64,000 nucleotides of DNA from the NCBI RefSeq assembly GCF_000002235.5, contig NW_022145615.1, positions 18,029,012 through 18,093,011 on the forward strand. Direction: 5' to 3'. The notes below the pieces were generated by a model. The model did not search any database, was not told where the DNA came from, and saw only the letters and a list, made by a program, of their open reading frames with translations. A program made the translations under genes and the position numbers. Positions within the stretch are counted from its first letter, which is position 1; each line of letters starts with the position of its first letter. Positions 47,860 to 58,590 of this stretch are shown in pieces. This DNA is from Strongylocentrotus purpuratus (lineage: Eukaryota; Echinodermata; Echinoidea; Camarodonta; Strongylocentrotidae).

Positions 47860-49565
47860 CCAAAAATTCCGCGCTTCGCGCGGAAGGTGAAACTTCATTT
47901 AGACGAGTCGAGAACGGTACAACGAATCGTCTTCTATCTCTAATAATTTAAGGAAACGTCAAAGCTTCCGCGCTTCGCGCGAGAGGGGGAAACTGAATTC
48001 AGATGAATAGGGCTTAATAAGATTCGAAAACGGTACGAGGAATCGTCTTCCTTTCTATATATTGTGCCTGTATTGTGATCAAACGCCAAAAATTCCGCGC
48101 TTTGCGCGGAAGGGGAACAACTTCATTTAAACGACTCGAGAACGGAACGACGAATCGTGTTCTTTCTCTTGTAATTTGAGGAAACGTCAAAGCTTTCGCG
48201 CTTTGCGCGAAAGGGGGAAACTGAATTAAGATGAATAGGGCTTAATAAGATTAGAAAACGGTACGAGGAATCGTCTTTCTATCTCTATATTGTAATGAAA
48301 CGCCAAAAATTCCGCGCTTCGCGCGGAAGGGGAATACTTCATTTAGACGAGTCGAGAACGGTACAACGAATCGTCTTCTTTCTCTAATAATTTAAGGAAA
48401 CGTCAAAGCGAGAGGGAGAAACTGAATTCAGACAAAATTAATAGGGCTTATTTAAAGTCGAAAACGGTACAACGTATCGTGTTTTTTCTCTAATAATTTG
48501 AGGAAACGTCAAAGTTTTCGCGCTTTGCGCGAGAGGGGGAAACTGAATTGAGATGAATAGGGCTTATTTAGAGTAAAAAACGGTACAACGAACCGTGTTC
48601 TATCTCTAATAATTTGAGGAAATGATAAAGCTTTCGCGCTTTGCGCGAGAGAGGGAAACTGAATTCAGACAAAATTAATAGGGCTTATTCAGAGTCGAAA
48701 ACGGTACAACGAATCGTCTTCTTTCTCTAATAATTTAAGGAAACGTCAAAGCGAGAGGGAGAAACTGAATTCAGACAAAATTAATAGGGCTTATTTAGAG
48801 TCGAAAACGGTACAACGTAACGTGTTTTTTCTCTAATAATTTAAGGAAACGTCAAAGCTTCCGCACTTCGCGCGAGAGGGGGAAACTGAATTCAGACAAA
48901 ATTAATAGGGCTTATTTAGAGTCGAAAACGGTGCAACGAATCGTGTTCTTTCTCTAATGATATGAGGAAACGTCAACGCTTTCGCGCTTCGCGCAAGAGG
49001 GGGAAACAGAATTCAGATGAATAGGCCTTTTTAAGAGTCGAAAACGGTGCAACGAATCGTGTTCTTTCTCTAATGATATGAGGAAACGTCAACGCTTTCG
49101 CGCTTCGCGCAAGAGGGGAAAACTGAATTCAGATGAATAGGCCTTATTAAGAGTCGAAAACGGTATGACGAATCTTCTTCTTTCTCTAATAATTTAATGA
49201 AACGTTTAAACTTCCGCGCTTCGCGCGGGAGGGGGAAGCTTCATTCAGATAAGGATTAAGAGTCGAGAACAGTACACGGAATCGTCTGCTTTTTCTCATA
49301 ATTCAAAGAAACGTCAAAGCTTCCGCGCTTTGCACGGGAGGGGGGGGGGGAACTGAATTCAGAAAAGGATAAACAGTCGAGAACGGTAGAGCAAATCGTC
49401 TTCTTTTTTATAATAATTCAATGAAACGCCAAAGCTTTCGCGCGGGAGGGGGAGGGGAACTTCATTCAGCCAAGGATTATCAGTCGAAAACGGTACAATT
49501 AATCGTCTTCTTTTCCTAATAATTTAAGGAAACGTCTAAGCTTCCGCGCTTTGCGCGGGAGGCCC
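47860..49565. repeat. Hairpin-forming minisatellite, about 16 units of 97-126 bp
   Basis: Each unit has GAAAACGGTACAACGAATCG, TCTTCTTTCTCTAATAATTT, AAGGAAACGTCAAAGC and then a palindrome such as TTCCGCGCTTCGCGCGGAA, with GAATTCAGATGAATAGGGCTT after it. The palindrome has an 8-bp stem and a 3-nt TTC loop. It is kept, with paired changes in some units (TTTCGCGCTTTGCGCGAAA), and lost in two units near 48405 and 48750. Unit lengths suggest two alternating subtypes at the left end. Confidence 0.9.
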
Positions 49566-50260
49566 ATCACCCACATCCCCTTAATGAGCGCGCTTTTAAG
49601 TGATTCTCTTGCTCACTACCGCCCCTCCCTAATATAAGATCCTAGCTCCGCGCCTGCATTAAAATATATAGCTATGATGCTGACTAAATTGAAGAAATAA
49701 TTCGTATATTTATGTCGTCGAGGAAAATGACCATTTTGCGCATATGCAAGTACAAAAGATAGTCAATAGGAAAAACAATTTAGCCTTCGGCCATAGGTTT
49801 ATAGGGTTGAATTTTTCGATATCGGACATTAAATTTTGTCGGTAATTGGTGGCTAGTTTTGTCGGTAATCGTAAGCCTCTACACCCCCCCACTGAAAAAG
49901 GTCTAGCGACGCCCCTGCCTACATGTAGGACCATTTCCCTCAATACCCCATTACCCATCACCCCCAATATCACTACCCTAATTGTGAAAAGAACTAATTC
50001 CATCACTGTGAATTTGCTGATTCACTTGTGATGGTAAATGTGTAACTGTCAGTTCTTCAAGGTCATTAGTCCCTTCTGCTGGAGAATGGGGATCTCCTAC
50101 AGATCAACAAAACCTGACCAATGCTCTGCTTTCTTCTGTCAGGCTTTCATATCTAAAGCTCATCTCCAAACCGGATTACTCCAGTGTATCAACTACAATA
50201 TGCAGTTCAAAACAGAGCTTTCTCTTAGAAAGATTCTCAGTCAATAGTTTCTAAGCAGCT

Positions 50261-50394
50261 GGGCAGCGTCTCACGAAACCGTCATAAGCACAAGTCCAAC
50301 GACATCCCATTGAAATGCGTGTATTAAGTTTAGCACGCATTTAAATGTGAGGTCGGTGAACTTGTACTTATGAAGGTTTCGTGAAACGCAGCCC
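50261..50394. mobile_element. MITE with GGGCTGCGTTTCACGAAAC-type ends
   Basis: GGGCAGCGTCTCACGAAACC and its inverse GGTTTCGTGAAACGCAGCCC. Inner CATAAGCACAAGT and ACTTGTACTTATG also pair. The second duplication copy lacks it, confirming insertion after the duplication. Confidence 0.85.
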
Positions 50395-50731
50395 AGGTGC
50401 CTGAAGTGCGTCCAAAATACCAAAAGGATCCATCCTTCAACCCGACCCTGTTCTTGCTGGTTACATCATGATCAATAACATCTGCTTCACCACCAATCAG
50501 TATCATAGCAGATGACCCTGTTGTCACTGTGACCGTGTCATTGGATCAATAATGTTTTTGAAATATGGGTAAATTACACATGTGTATCAATCAATCAGAT
50601 AGCTCTGATTAGTATTTTCTGGGGATCGACCTTCACCTGAACTACATAAAACAGGGACAAAACCGACCTTCCCCCATCACTATCTGAATGAGCAACTGAG
50701 TTACAGTATAGAGCAATTCTAAACAGCTTTA

Positions 50732-51201
50732 GACCCCGTTCTCACTCACTTTGAAAGTGGTCTTAGTTAGACCGCTCCAGAGGAACGGGTCTTGAAGAAC
50801 GGTTTGCGAGCGTACACACTCCGAGCAGTTTTTAATGGCTCAAACCGCTCCACGAGTCAAAGTGGTCTTGTTGCTATGGCAGCTCAGGTCAGCAGATCAA
50901 TATTTTCGCGCGCGGAATACAAACCGTATGTACCGTACTACATGTTTCGCACCGAAGGTCACTAGCTCACTTCCGTTCAAAGTACGCTTTCCGTTCACAT
51001 TGCACGTTAGAGCACTCCAAACCGCTCTTAATAAGACCCGCTCCTCAAGACCACCTCGGAAGGTGGTCTTCTGGAGCGGTCCAGAAGTCCACTTCCTGGA
51101 CCACTTTGACCGTTCTCACTCACCTAAGAACCGCTCCTGAGGAACGGGTCTTAGTTAGAGCGCTCTAGAGCGCTCCAACAAAGTGAGTGAGAACGGGATC
51201 T
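50732..51201. mobile_element. MITE with GACCCCGTTCTCACTCAC ends, TTA flanks
   Basis: The ends GACCCCGTTCTCACTCACTT and AAGTGAGTGAGAACGGGATC are inverted, with TTA on both sides (50729-50731 and 51202-51204). A 3-bp TTA/TAA duplication is typical of PIF/Harbinger elements. The interior is rich in AGACCGCTCC and GGAACGGGTCTT palindromic words. It is absent from the second duplication copy. Confidence 0.8.
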
Positions 51202-51720
51202 TAGATGAAATTTACTCCTGCGTGAAAAGGCTGATGGTCTCTTCTAAATCAAGAAGCAAAACATGAAAGGCAAGCAGGGGGCGGGGCAGTAATATAGCTA
51301 TAGGGGATATACAGGGTGGCATGATAGCTAAAGACTTAAGACAATACATGTACATAGAAACTGTATTTAACCAATACAGGCTCTATTTAAAAATTCTCTG
51401 CTATGATTCTGTATTAAATATACATAATTTATATGTACCCATACACCATTAACTGCAAAGTCACTGTAGGCTTGAGTGATCATTATGCAGTCACCTTTGA
51501 AATAAACTCCAAAGTCCAAAACCAGATTAGCAAAGAAGGAGCCACAAAAGATTTACCTTTTCAGTAAGGCGAATGTTGCATATATCTGCAATCTGGTGTT
51601 ACTGCTTTCCAGTCAGATTTCCTGAACAGCAACCCCAGCTCAAGATCAGCGCAAGAAAACCCTGACATTCTCAGATCAAAGATCATTCTTCTTTATGGAT
51701 ACACACAAGCACTGTACATG

Positions 51721-51897
51721 TACAGTCAAACCTGTCTACAGCAACCACCCAAGGGAAACACAAAAAGTGGCCTTTATAGACAGGTGGTCTTTGTAAACAG
51801 GTTCCTTTAGTACATGATTCAATGAGAAACCATTTTCAAGGGAAACAACAAACGTGGCCTCTGTAGACAGGTGGCCACTAAAGCAGGTTTGACTGTA
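51721..51897. mobile_element. Small TIR element with TACAGTCAAACCTG ends
   Basis: TACAGTCAAACCTGTCTACAG and CAGGTTTGACTGTA are inverted. Internally GTGGCC, TGTAGACAGGTGGTC-like and AAGGGAAACA words repeat twice. It ends ten bases before the candidate exon. Confidence 0.8.
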
Positions 51898-51906
51898 CCA
51901 TCAAAG

Positions 51907-52337
51907 ATGTCAAAACCAAACAGATCTAGCTCATCTATATTACTAATACGCAAAATCGCCGCGGGGGGTCCAAACGGGTACAAAACGGTTCCTCAAAAAC
52001 GTCTTTCCCCGACCCCGCCCGCCTCCGCCGTGGCACGGGGAGGGCGGCACAATTCCACGAGGTCTGTCTCCCGTAACCCGCGTGCCACGTCGACCCCGCG
52101 ATCGACGTCCACGCCGTTAAACGCGGTTTCGGGGTGCCGGGGAGGACGGGCGGACGAGAGCACGGCGGGCGTCGTGGATTGCGAGGAGGCGACGAACCCG
52201 CGAGAGCGAGTCGGCAAGGCGTGCACCCGCCCTCTGTCTAATTATCAAAGAGAGACGAAGAGACACACGATGGACGAGAATCCACTCGCGTCAACGGGTG
52301 TAGCAAGTCTAATCGAAAAAGCTGCGGCGTATCCCGA
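51907..52337 (+). CDS. Candidate coding exon of unknown gene (partial)
   Basis: A GC-rich open frame in an otherwise AT-rich window, with G or C at most third codon positions. From the ATG at 51907 it runs 143 complete codons plus two bases and stops being open exactly at CCCGA-GTAAGA, a strong splice-donor match (52338). Residues 1-110 are Ser/Thr/Arg/Pro-rich and probably disordered. The last 33 residues are more ordered-looking (YQRETKRHTMDENPL, then ASTGVASLIEKAAAYP). The frame is also open upstream to 51871, but that part overlaps a MITE, so I prefer 51907. It could be a first coding exon or follow a weak acceptor just upstream. I recognise no family, and no later exon is identified in the window. 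Confidence 0.5.
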
Positions 52338-52599
52338 GTAAGACCTCTTGCTATAGGGTTCGCTTTGTAGCATGTAAGAGAAATACACATCAACAGACGA
52401 CTCACCCAGGTGAGGGGATGTAGCCAATATGTATCCTCAACGGGTTGAGCTTACCCGTGCTATGCGTCTTTCTATAGGATATGCTTTGTAGGCTAGGCGG
52501 ACCTGCTGTGTGTACGAACGTACGTGTATAATGTTTGCGATGATTCTACGCTCACCGTCACACGCACAGCTCAGTCGGTTCGACTCTGATTCTATGATG

Positions 52600-53300
52600 A
52601 TTGCCGTGATTTGTATATAGTTTACGTGAATAGAGGTATGCAAGCAGGGTTACTTTGGTATTAATCTGTCCATGTTTACTGAATTTTGAAAATCATTCTT
52701 CAAAGTAAAGTTTTCACAAGAAATTCATCGTATCGTAACTGACAGTTCAGTTGCAAGCTAGCTGCCGTGAGGCACGGGCAGTGCAGTGCGCCACTGCTGC
52801 CGAGCACTGTCGGAACCGTGACTGTGTGTGAGGTGAGGTGAGCTGAGCTGAGCTATAGAGTAGACTCGACAACATTTTGAAATTGCTCTTATTGCCCCTA
52901 TTTCAATATAGTTTCGTGACTATAGAGGTATGAAACCTGAGCTTAGATTGTGATTATTCTGTCCATGTATAGTTGTATGCTGAATTTCGATAATCATTTT
53001 TCAAAGTAAAGTTTCCACAGTGTATTGCCACCGCAGCTGAGCGCTGCCGTCGGAGCTGAGTGTGTGAGCATGGAGTAGCGGTGACCTGAGTAGCCAGGCC
53101 TGTCCGTGGTGTGAGGAGAGTCTAAACAACACTTTGAAATTGCTATTATTGCCCCGATTTCAATATAGTTTCGTGAATAGATGTATGAAACCTGGGCTTA
53201 GATTGTGATTATTCTGGCCATGTATAGTTGTATACTGAATTTCGATAATCATTTTTCAAAGTAAAGTTTTCACAAGCAAAGTAAAGTTTTCACAAGAAAA
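52600..53300. repeat. Tandem duplication, about 225-bp period, 2.5 units
   Basis: AATATAGTTTCGTGAATAGA, TGTATGAAACCTG, GCTTAGATTGTGATTATTCT, TGTCCATGTATAGTTGTAT and AATCATTTTTCAAAGTAAAG recur at about 52680, 52910 and 53165. Between them are GCTGAGCTGAGC and GCAGTGCAGTGC simple motifs. Confidence 0.8.
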
Positions 53301-54131
53301 TCAGACGGTCGTCATGGTCGTTTAAAAACATGATAATACTTTTAGTATGATACAGTTCTTGCATCAAATCAATTTTTAAAGTATGGGGGGGGGGGGGTCA
53401 GGTAACTCAAAGCGATTTGAGTGCAGGCGTGGTGTCCACGGGTACAAAGGGCTGAACCCCCGAAAGCTCGGGGGTTTTGGGCATTTAATTACGGTCAGAT
53501 GAGCATATTTTTAATACAGGGCTCGAATTTAGCGGTGGCCCGGTGCCAATGGCCACCTGAAACGCTGTCGGGCCACCTGAAATCACCGACTAGATGGCCC
53601 GGCTGGCTACCCAAATATTTGGACAGTAATATATAAATTATTTATCAACAACTTGTTTAACCTTTAGATCTACCCGAAACCGAGGCGACATTTATTTTTC
53701 CAAGCTTTTCCAAGCGACGCAATCCAATCTATCAAACAAGGAAATGTTTCGTTTCGCATACTAACTTTATAAAAACGATGCACGCCGTCGCGTAGGTACT
53801 GTACACACCGCCGCCGCCACCCCGGCCTGGGCGGTAGATAGGCGTAGCGCTATCATAGTATGCTACCGCGTATAGGGCAGCTGTCGATATCCGCATTGCA
53901 GCACAGCTAGTACGCTTCTCAACTCTTTGTTGCGCAGTTACAAACTGCGCATGAGATTTCGGGCGGGTAAGTTGGGGATTCCCAAATCCCAGCATTGTGA
54001 TTGGTGTACTGACACTAAAAATCGTGTGTATGCAGCGGCGGGAGTTAGACTAAGTTACTGTTCTAATAATGCGACGGAAAAGACAGTTACTGCTTTCAAA
54101 ACAATAAAATAATCAATGGAATTAAATTAAG

Positions 54132-55540
54132 ATGCTTTAAAAAATAAATGGATATCGTTTCAGTTGACGGTAGGTGTTTTTATCGCTCTAAAATTGAGGC
54201 TGCAAGAAAGGAATCACGCTTCGTGGTACCGATCGGGTGCGTTTAGAAACGGAAGTGGAAATGGATCTATGACCCACTGAAGACATAGCAAGAAAATGCC
54301 AAACACAAGACTAAAATGTTGATCAGACTATTGCAATTAAATCGTAATACTAAAGGCATTAATTTAATCGTCAAAATATATCCACAACATAATGGTTTAC
54401 CCTTGATAGTTTGATGAAGGAAAATAAATTAAAGCTCTTGAAATAACATCGAAGTGCCTTTCGTTCGTTCTAAAAATGTGTGTATAACGGCAAGCAGAAG
54501 TTACGAGTCAAGCTTGATATGCACGTTTAAATCCCTACACCGTCATCCGACCTGATCGGAACAATAAGCATTAAACCAATTAAAAAACATCACGTAAGAC
54601 TTTAAGGGACTCCAATTCAACAAAATTACCATAAAATAATTATTTGCTTTGACAAATAATACTATAGATATTCATAATATCTTACAGAAATAATGATATT
54701 TCATGAGCTACGTACTCGATATCGAGTTCAGCTAGCCATCATTTTGAAATGAGACGTAGTTGTCATGCAGTAGACTGTAGAGGGCAGTATGCAGAAGAGA
54801 GAGGAAAAAGCGCGGGCCTGAGATCACGTGATATTCACGTGACTATTACGTGATTTTTTTTCCCTCTCTAGCTGCGAGCTGCCGCATTCTGCGCTGCATA
54901 CATGCATGACAACTACGTCTCATTTCAAAATGATGGCTAGCTGAACTCGATATCGAGTACGTAGCTCATGAAATATCATTATTTCTGTAAGATATTATGA
55001 ATATCTATAGTATTATTTGTCAAAGCAAATAATTATTTTACGGTAATTTTGTTGAATTGGAGTCCCTTAAAATCTTACGTGATGTTTTTTAATTGGTTTA
55101 ATGCTTATTGTTCCAATCAGGTCGGATGACGGTGTAGGGGTGTAAACGTGCATATCAAGCTTGACTCGTAACTTCTGCTTGCCGTTATACACGCATTTTT
55201 TAGAACGAACGAAAGGCACTTCGATGTTATTTCAAGAGCTCTAATTTATTTTCCTTCATCAAACTATCAAGGGTAAACCATTATGTTGTGGATATATTTT
55301 GACAATTAAATTAATGCCTTTAGTATTACGATTTAATTGCAATAGTCTGATCAATATTTTAGTCATGTGTGTGGCATTTTCTTGCTCTGTCTTCAGTGGG
55401 TCATAGATCTATTTCCACTTTCGTTTCTGAACGCACTCGATCGGTACCACGAAGCGTGATTCCTTTCTTGCAGCCTCAATTTTAGAGCGATAAAAACACC
55501 TACCGTCAACTGAAACAATATCCATTTATTTCTAAAGCAT
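54132..55540. mobile_element. 1.4-kb fold-back element (long inverted repeat)
   Basis: The left arm from ATGCTTTAAAAAATAAATGG and the right arm ending CCATTTATTTCTAAAGCAT are complementary over about 650 bp each with few mismatches: TCAGTTGACGGTAGGTGTTT, CACGCTTCGTGGTACCGATC, GATATCGAGTTCAGCTAGCC and their inverses. The centre (54780-54890) has GATCACGTGATATTCACGTGA, so the palindrome closes almost to its axis. No ORF is credible. Arms this similar imply a young insertion or gene conversion between arms. Confidence 0.9.
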
Positions 55541-55611
55541 ATTTATTTGATTATATTGAAATATAAGTTTGTGAATTCCATATTTTTAATTCTATATTTC
55601 AAAATATCAGT

Positions 55612-55712
55612 GTGAAATTTAATTTTGAAAAACCCGAAACCCGAAAACCAAAAACCGGGTTACAGCTCGACGGTCGGGGCCCGGGCGGGGATCCGTTTCG
55701 ACTCGGGCCTAA
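55612..55712. mobile_element. End fragment related to the palindromic hAT-like element
   Basis: ACCCGAAACCC, GACGGTCGGGGCCCGGG and TTTCGACTCGGGCCTA resemble the right end of 12771-14426 (GACGGCAACGGTCGGG...GACTCAAGCCTA). The other end is not found. Confidence 0.45.
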
Positions 55713-56129
55713 AGTAAATATACAATCAATTTTATATCTTCCAACAGAACTTGGAGCTCAAAGAAAAGCAGAAGTTTGGCGCCTTGTGTGCCCTGTACAA
55801 TCCTAACTTAAGGGGGAGGGGGTCCTTGTGATGCATGATAGTCAAGGAGAAAGGGAGAAAAACATTGAAGTGAAGTTGAGACAGAAGTATAGAAACAAAG
55901 AGAGAGGATTTGGAATGAGAGTCTAAAGAGTCACTCACCTTTCATTATTCAATGCAGCTCATGCTGCTTTTAACACGTATAATTTATGCATTTTTTTATT
56001 AAACATTTGCATTATTTAATAATGCATAAAAGTGGGGCCACCTGAAAATCCATTTGGCCACCCAGATCTCCTACCCAAGTGGCCCTGCTGGCCACCTCAA
56101 AAAAAAGTTAAGGGCAAGCCCTGTAATAC

Positions 56130-57460
56130 CTTATTTGTGACACTGGCAGGTCGATCACTAATTGGCGTAGGGTCCATAGTAGAGTTGCATACCAACTACG
56201 CTGAGCTGAGAGTACGCTGGCCTACGTTACCATACCCTGAGGAACGCACAAAAGTACGCAAGATGGACGCAAACAATTTAATATGTTTAACAAAATTCGC
56301 GTACTTTCGGCGTAGAAACTTGACGCAGAAAGTACGCCTTTTTTTACGTTACACTACGCTACTAAACTAAACAAACTGCATCTTTAAATGAATTAATGAA
56401 AAATTAGCCCAAGAAAAATGAGCCCCCGAAAGATAAAAAAGTAGCCCCCCCAAATTTTCCCAAAATTTGATATAGATCGAGTCCCCGAAAAAAAATCTTT
56501 CACTGGATTCTACGCTCACAGTCCCACACACAGTCGAGTCAATTTGTGCACAAACCGTCCGATTTTTCGCGTAAAATCTTTACTTTGAAAATAATTGTAC
56601 ACATTTTGTGAACAATGCCAACATAATCATAATCCAAGCCTCTGCATATGTAGTCTTTTCATGAAACTACATTGAAATCACAACATTAATAATGCAAATA
56701 AATCGTAATTATCGAGATCCTATCTGACATAGTTTGTTTTACGATGCGCCATTTATGGTCAAACAGCATATATTATAAAAATTCTCTATATAAAGATAAT
56801 CTATTTTTTTTTTGGATAGCACATAGGCCTCTATCTATCTATCTATTTGGCCCCCTCCCCTAGAATCCCGTGGATTTTCCACGGGTCCTGCTAGTGGATC
56901 ACTAATAAGGCAAGGAGAATGATTACAATGCAGCCACGCTGTCCGGAGAGTGGAGGACCTACACATATACATACAGAGTACCAGAAACTGCTACAGGAAG
57001 AAATCAGGCATTACTACTGGACATACCAAATACAAGGGGTTCACATGGGATGGCAAAAACAAAATAATAAAGACTTTTGGAATTAAATAAGGTCCAAAAA
57101 AAAATGAGGCACAAATGGAATATCCTTACTCAAAGAGGGCCAGAGAGTAATCTTTGACAGTACAGGTAAATAGGCAGTTTCAATCAGTATTCACATCAAA
57201 AGATATAGCAGATATTCTACAATTAACAGTACGCCTTATTCTTCAACAAGGTCTTCATTTTTTGTTGAAAGATTCTAATTGATGAGCTCAACTTCAAGTC
57301 CAAGGGTAGGGGATAAAGTAAAAGAATAAGAGCGCTGGGACACAATAAAGTATTTAAGGTGTCATATATGTATATTTATAGATCACTGATCTGTATCAAC
57401 TATTCTTCCTACAGTATTTATAATCAAACAATTTCATCAAAAACAGTATCAATAATCAAG
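56130..57460. other. No gene recognised
   Basis: Near 56405-56490, GCCCCCGAAAG and AAAGTAGCCCCCC words resemble the small hAT-like MITE at 61650. CTATCTATCTATC at 56831 is a short microsatellite. Confidence 0.4.
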
Positions 57461-57958
57461 GGGCGTGTTCACACCGCAAGGGGGGGACCGTGGGCGCACC
57501 GTGGATCGTGCCATCGTAGCGTGACCCACGGTCCGCCCATTGGCATTCGCGGGATCCACACCGCAGTGAGATAGCGCGGTCTATCGTAGCACCCCCTTTT
57601 TTAAGAGGTCCTGTTGCCATGACGCGTGACGTAATGAGGTCAGAGCGGTCAAAGATTTCGCGTGCTATTACTAATCAGGAGTGTTGATTTGTACCAACTC
57701 AGATTCAGATCGCACCAAAATAGAATGAGTATAAAATTCCCCGCGTGTAGAACGATGACTTCCGGCGTGCTATCGTAGCTCGGGTTCACACTGGCAGAGA
57801 TAGCGCGGTCTAGCGTGCGCTAGACCACACTATCTCTCGTGGACCACCCCCAAGAGGTGATCCAGTGGCACACCGTTTTGGCTCACTGTGGCTCGCTGTT
57901 GGGCAGACCGGAACGACGTTTTACCTTCCACACCGCTATCAATGCCGGTGTGAACAGC
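57461..57958. mobile_element. Probable TIR element with GTGTTCACACCG ends
   Basis: GGGCGTGTTCACACCGC at the left and GCCGGTGTGAACAGC at the right. The interior has repeated GATAGCGCGGTCTA and GTGACCCACGGTCC words pairing with each other. GC-rich against its flanks. The boundary with the following duplicated segment is approximate. Confidence 0.5.
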
Positions 57959-58087
57959 TTCAAGTACATCATGCAGTCCAATACAGAGCTTTCTCTCACA
58001 AAACAATGGTTTCCATTTAAAAAGCAGCAGCTGGCTGAATTGCATCCAAAATGACAAAAGGATCAGTCCTTGACCCGACCCTGTTCT

Positions 58088-58590
58088 TGTTATTCTTTGT
58101 TTTCATCATTCTATCACTTTCTCTTTCTGTCTTTCCTTATGTTATTCTCTGTTTATTCCTTCTATCACCTTCTCTTATGTTATTCTTTGTTTTCATCATT
58201 CTATTACTTTCTCTTTCTGTCTTTCCTTATGTTATTTTTTGTTTCTTCCTTCTATCACCTTCTCTTATATTATTCTTTGTTTTTAATGTTCTATCACTTT
58301 CTCTTTCTGTCTTTCCTTATGTTATTCTTTGTTTCTTCCTTCTATCACCTTCTCTTAAGTTATTCTTTGTTTGTAATGTTCTATCACTTTTTCTTTCTGT
58401 CTTTCCTTATGTTATTCTTTGATTCTTCCTTCTATCACCTTCTCTTATAATATTCTTTGGTTTTAATGTTCTATCACTTTCTCTTTCTGTCTTTCCTTAT
58501 GTTATTCTCTGTTTCTTCCTTCTATCACCTTCTCTTATGTTATTCTTAGTATTTAACTTTCTATCACTTTCTTTTTCTGTCTTTCTGGAG
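58088..58590. repeat. 90-bp minisatellite, locus 2, about 5.5 units
   Basis: Exact 90-bp periodicity (starts near 58088, 58178, 58268, 58358, 58448 and 58538). Each unit has a 52-bp part with TTCTATCACTTTCTCTTTCTG and a 38-bp part with CCTTCTATCACCTTCTCTTATG. Because 90 is divisible by three, 30-residue repeating hydrophobic ORFs appear in two frames; I regard them as artefacts. Confidence 0.92.

Larger units (their letters stand above)
46976..49917. mobile_element. 2.9-kb hAT-like non-autonomous element with perfect 8-bp target duplication
   Basis: CCTACATG lies immediately outside both ends (46968-46975 and 49918-49925). The terminal inverted repeats begin CAGGGGCGTCGC and end GCGACGCCCCTG, followed inward by a GGGGGGTGT-type tract on both sides. 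TTTTGTCGGTAA occurs near both ends in direct orientation. An 8-bp duplication and a CAGGGGCG terminus are typical of hAT transposons. The body holds a purine tract (47055-47470) and a hairpin minisatellite (47860-49565) but no transposase. The purine-tract ORFs on both strands are not genes. Confidence 0.88.
50060..51350. repeat. Segmental duplication copy 1, possible retrotransposon remnant
   Basis: Matches 57960-59985 in pieces: AAAACAGAGCTTTCTCT, CAAAAGGATC, CGACCCTGTTCTTG, TTACATCATGATCAATAACAT and ATAGCAGATGACCCTGTTGT, GGCAGTAATATAGCTATAGG. It is interrupted by MITEs at 50261-50394 and 50732-51201. Short RT-like motifs appear on both strands: plus PKGSIL and IADDPVV; minus ADVIDHDV. They cannot both be real. 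The minus frame is open for 66 codons (50330-50527). I cannot decide its identity. Confidence 0.5.
53517..56123. mobile_element. Composite element with CAGGGCTYG ends
   Basis: CAGGGCTCGAATTTAGCGGT at the left and AAGGGCAAGCCCTG at the right; both ends also carry GGCCACCTGAAA and TACCCAARTGGCC-like words in inverted or mirrored arrangement. TAATA flanks both sides (53512-53516 and 56124-56128), which is shorter than the usual 8-bp hAT duplication, so the superfamily is unresolved. Inside are the fold-back element at 54132-55540 and a fragment at 55612-55712. Confidence 0.6.

Noticed and set aside
51993..52226. Minus-strand 77-codon ORF opposite the candidate exon
   Set aside because: It is the shadow of the GC-rich plus-strand frame, which has the donor site and better codon pattern.
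52555..52590. tRNA-like words AGCTCAGTCGG and GGTTCGACTC
   Set aside because: The two words are too close together, and no acceptor or anticodon stem can be folded.
58051..58450. 30-residue-repeat hydrophobic protein
   Set aside because: The 90-bp satellite period keeps two frames open at once; this is a by-product of the repeat.
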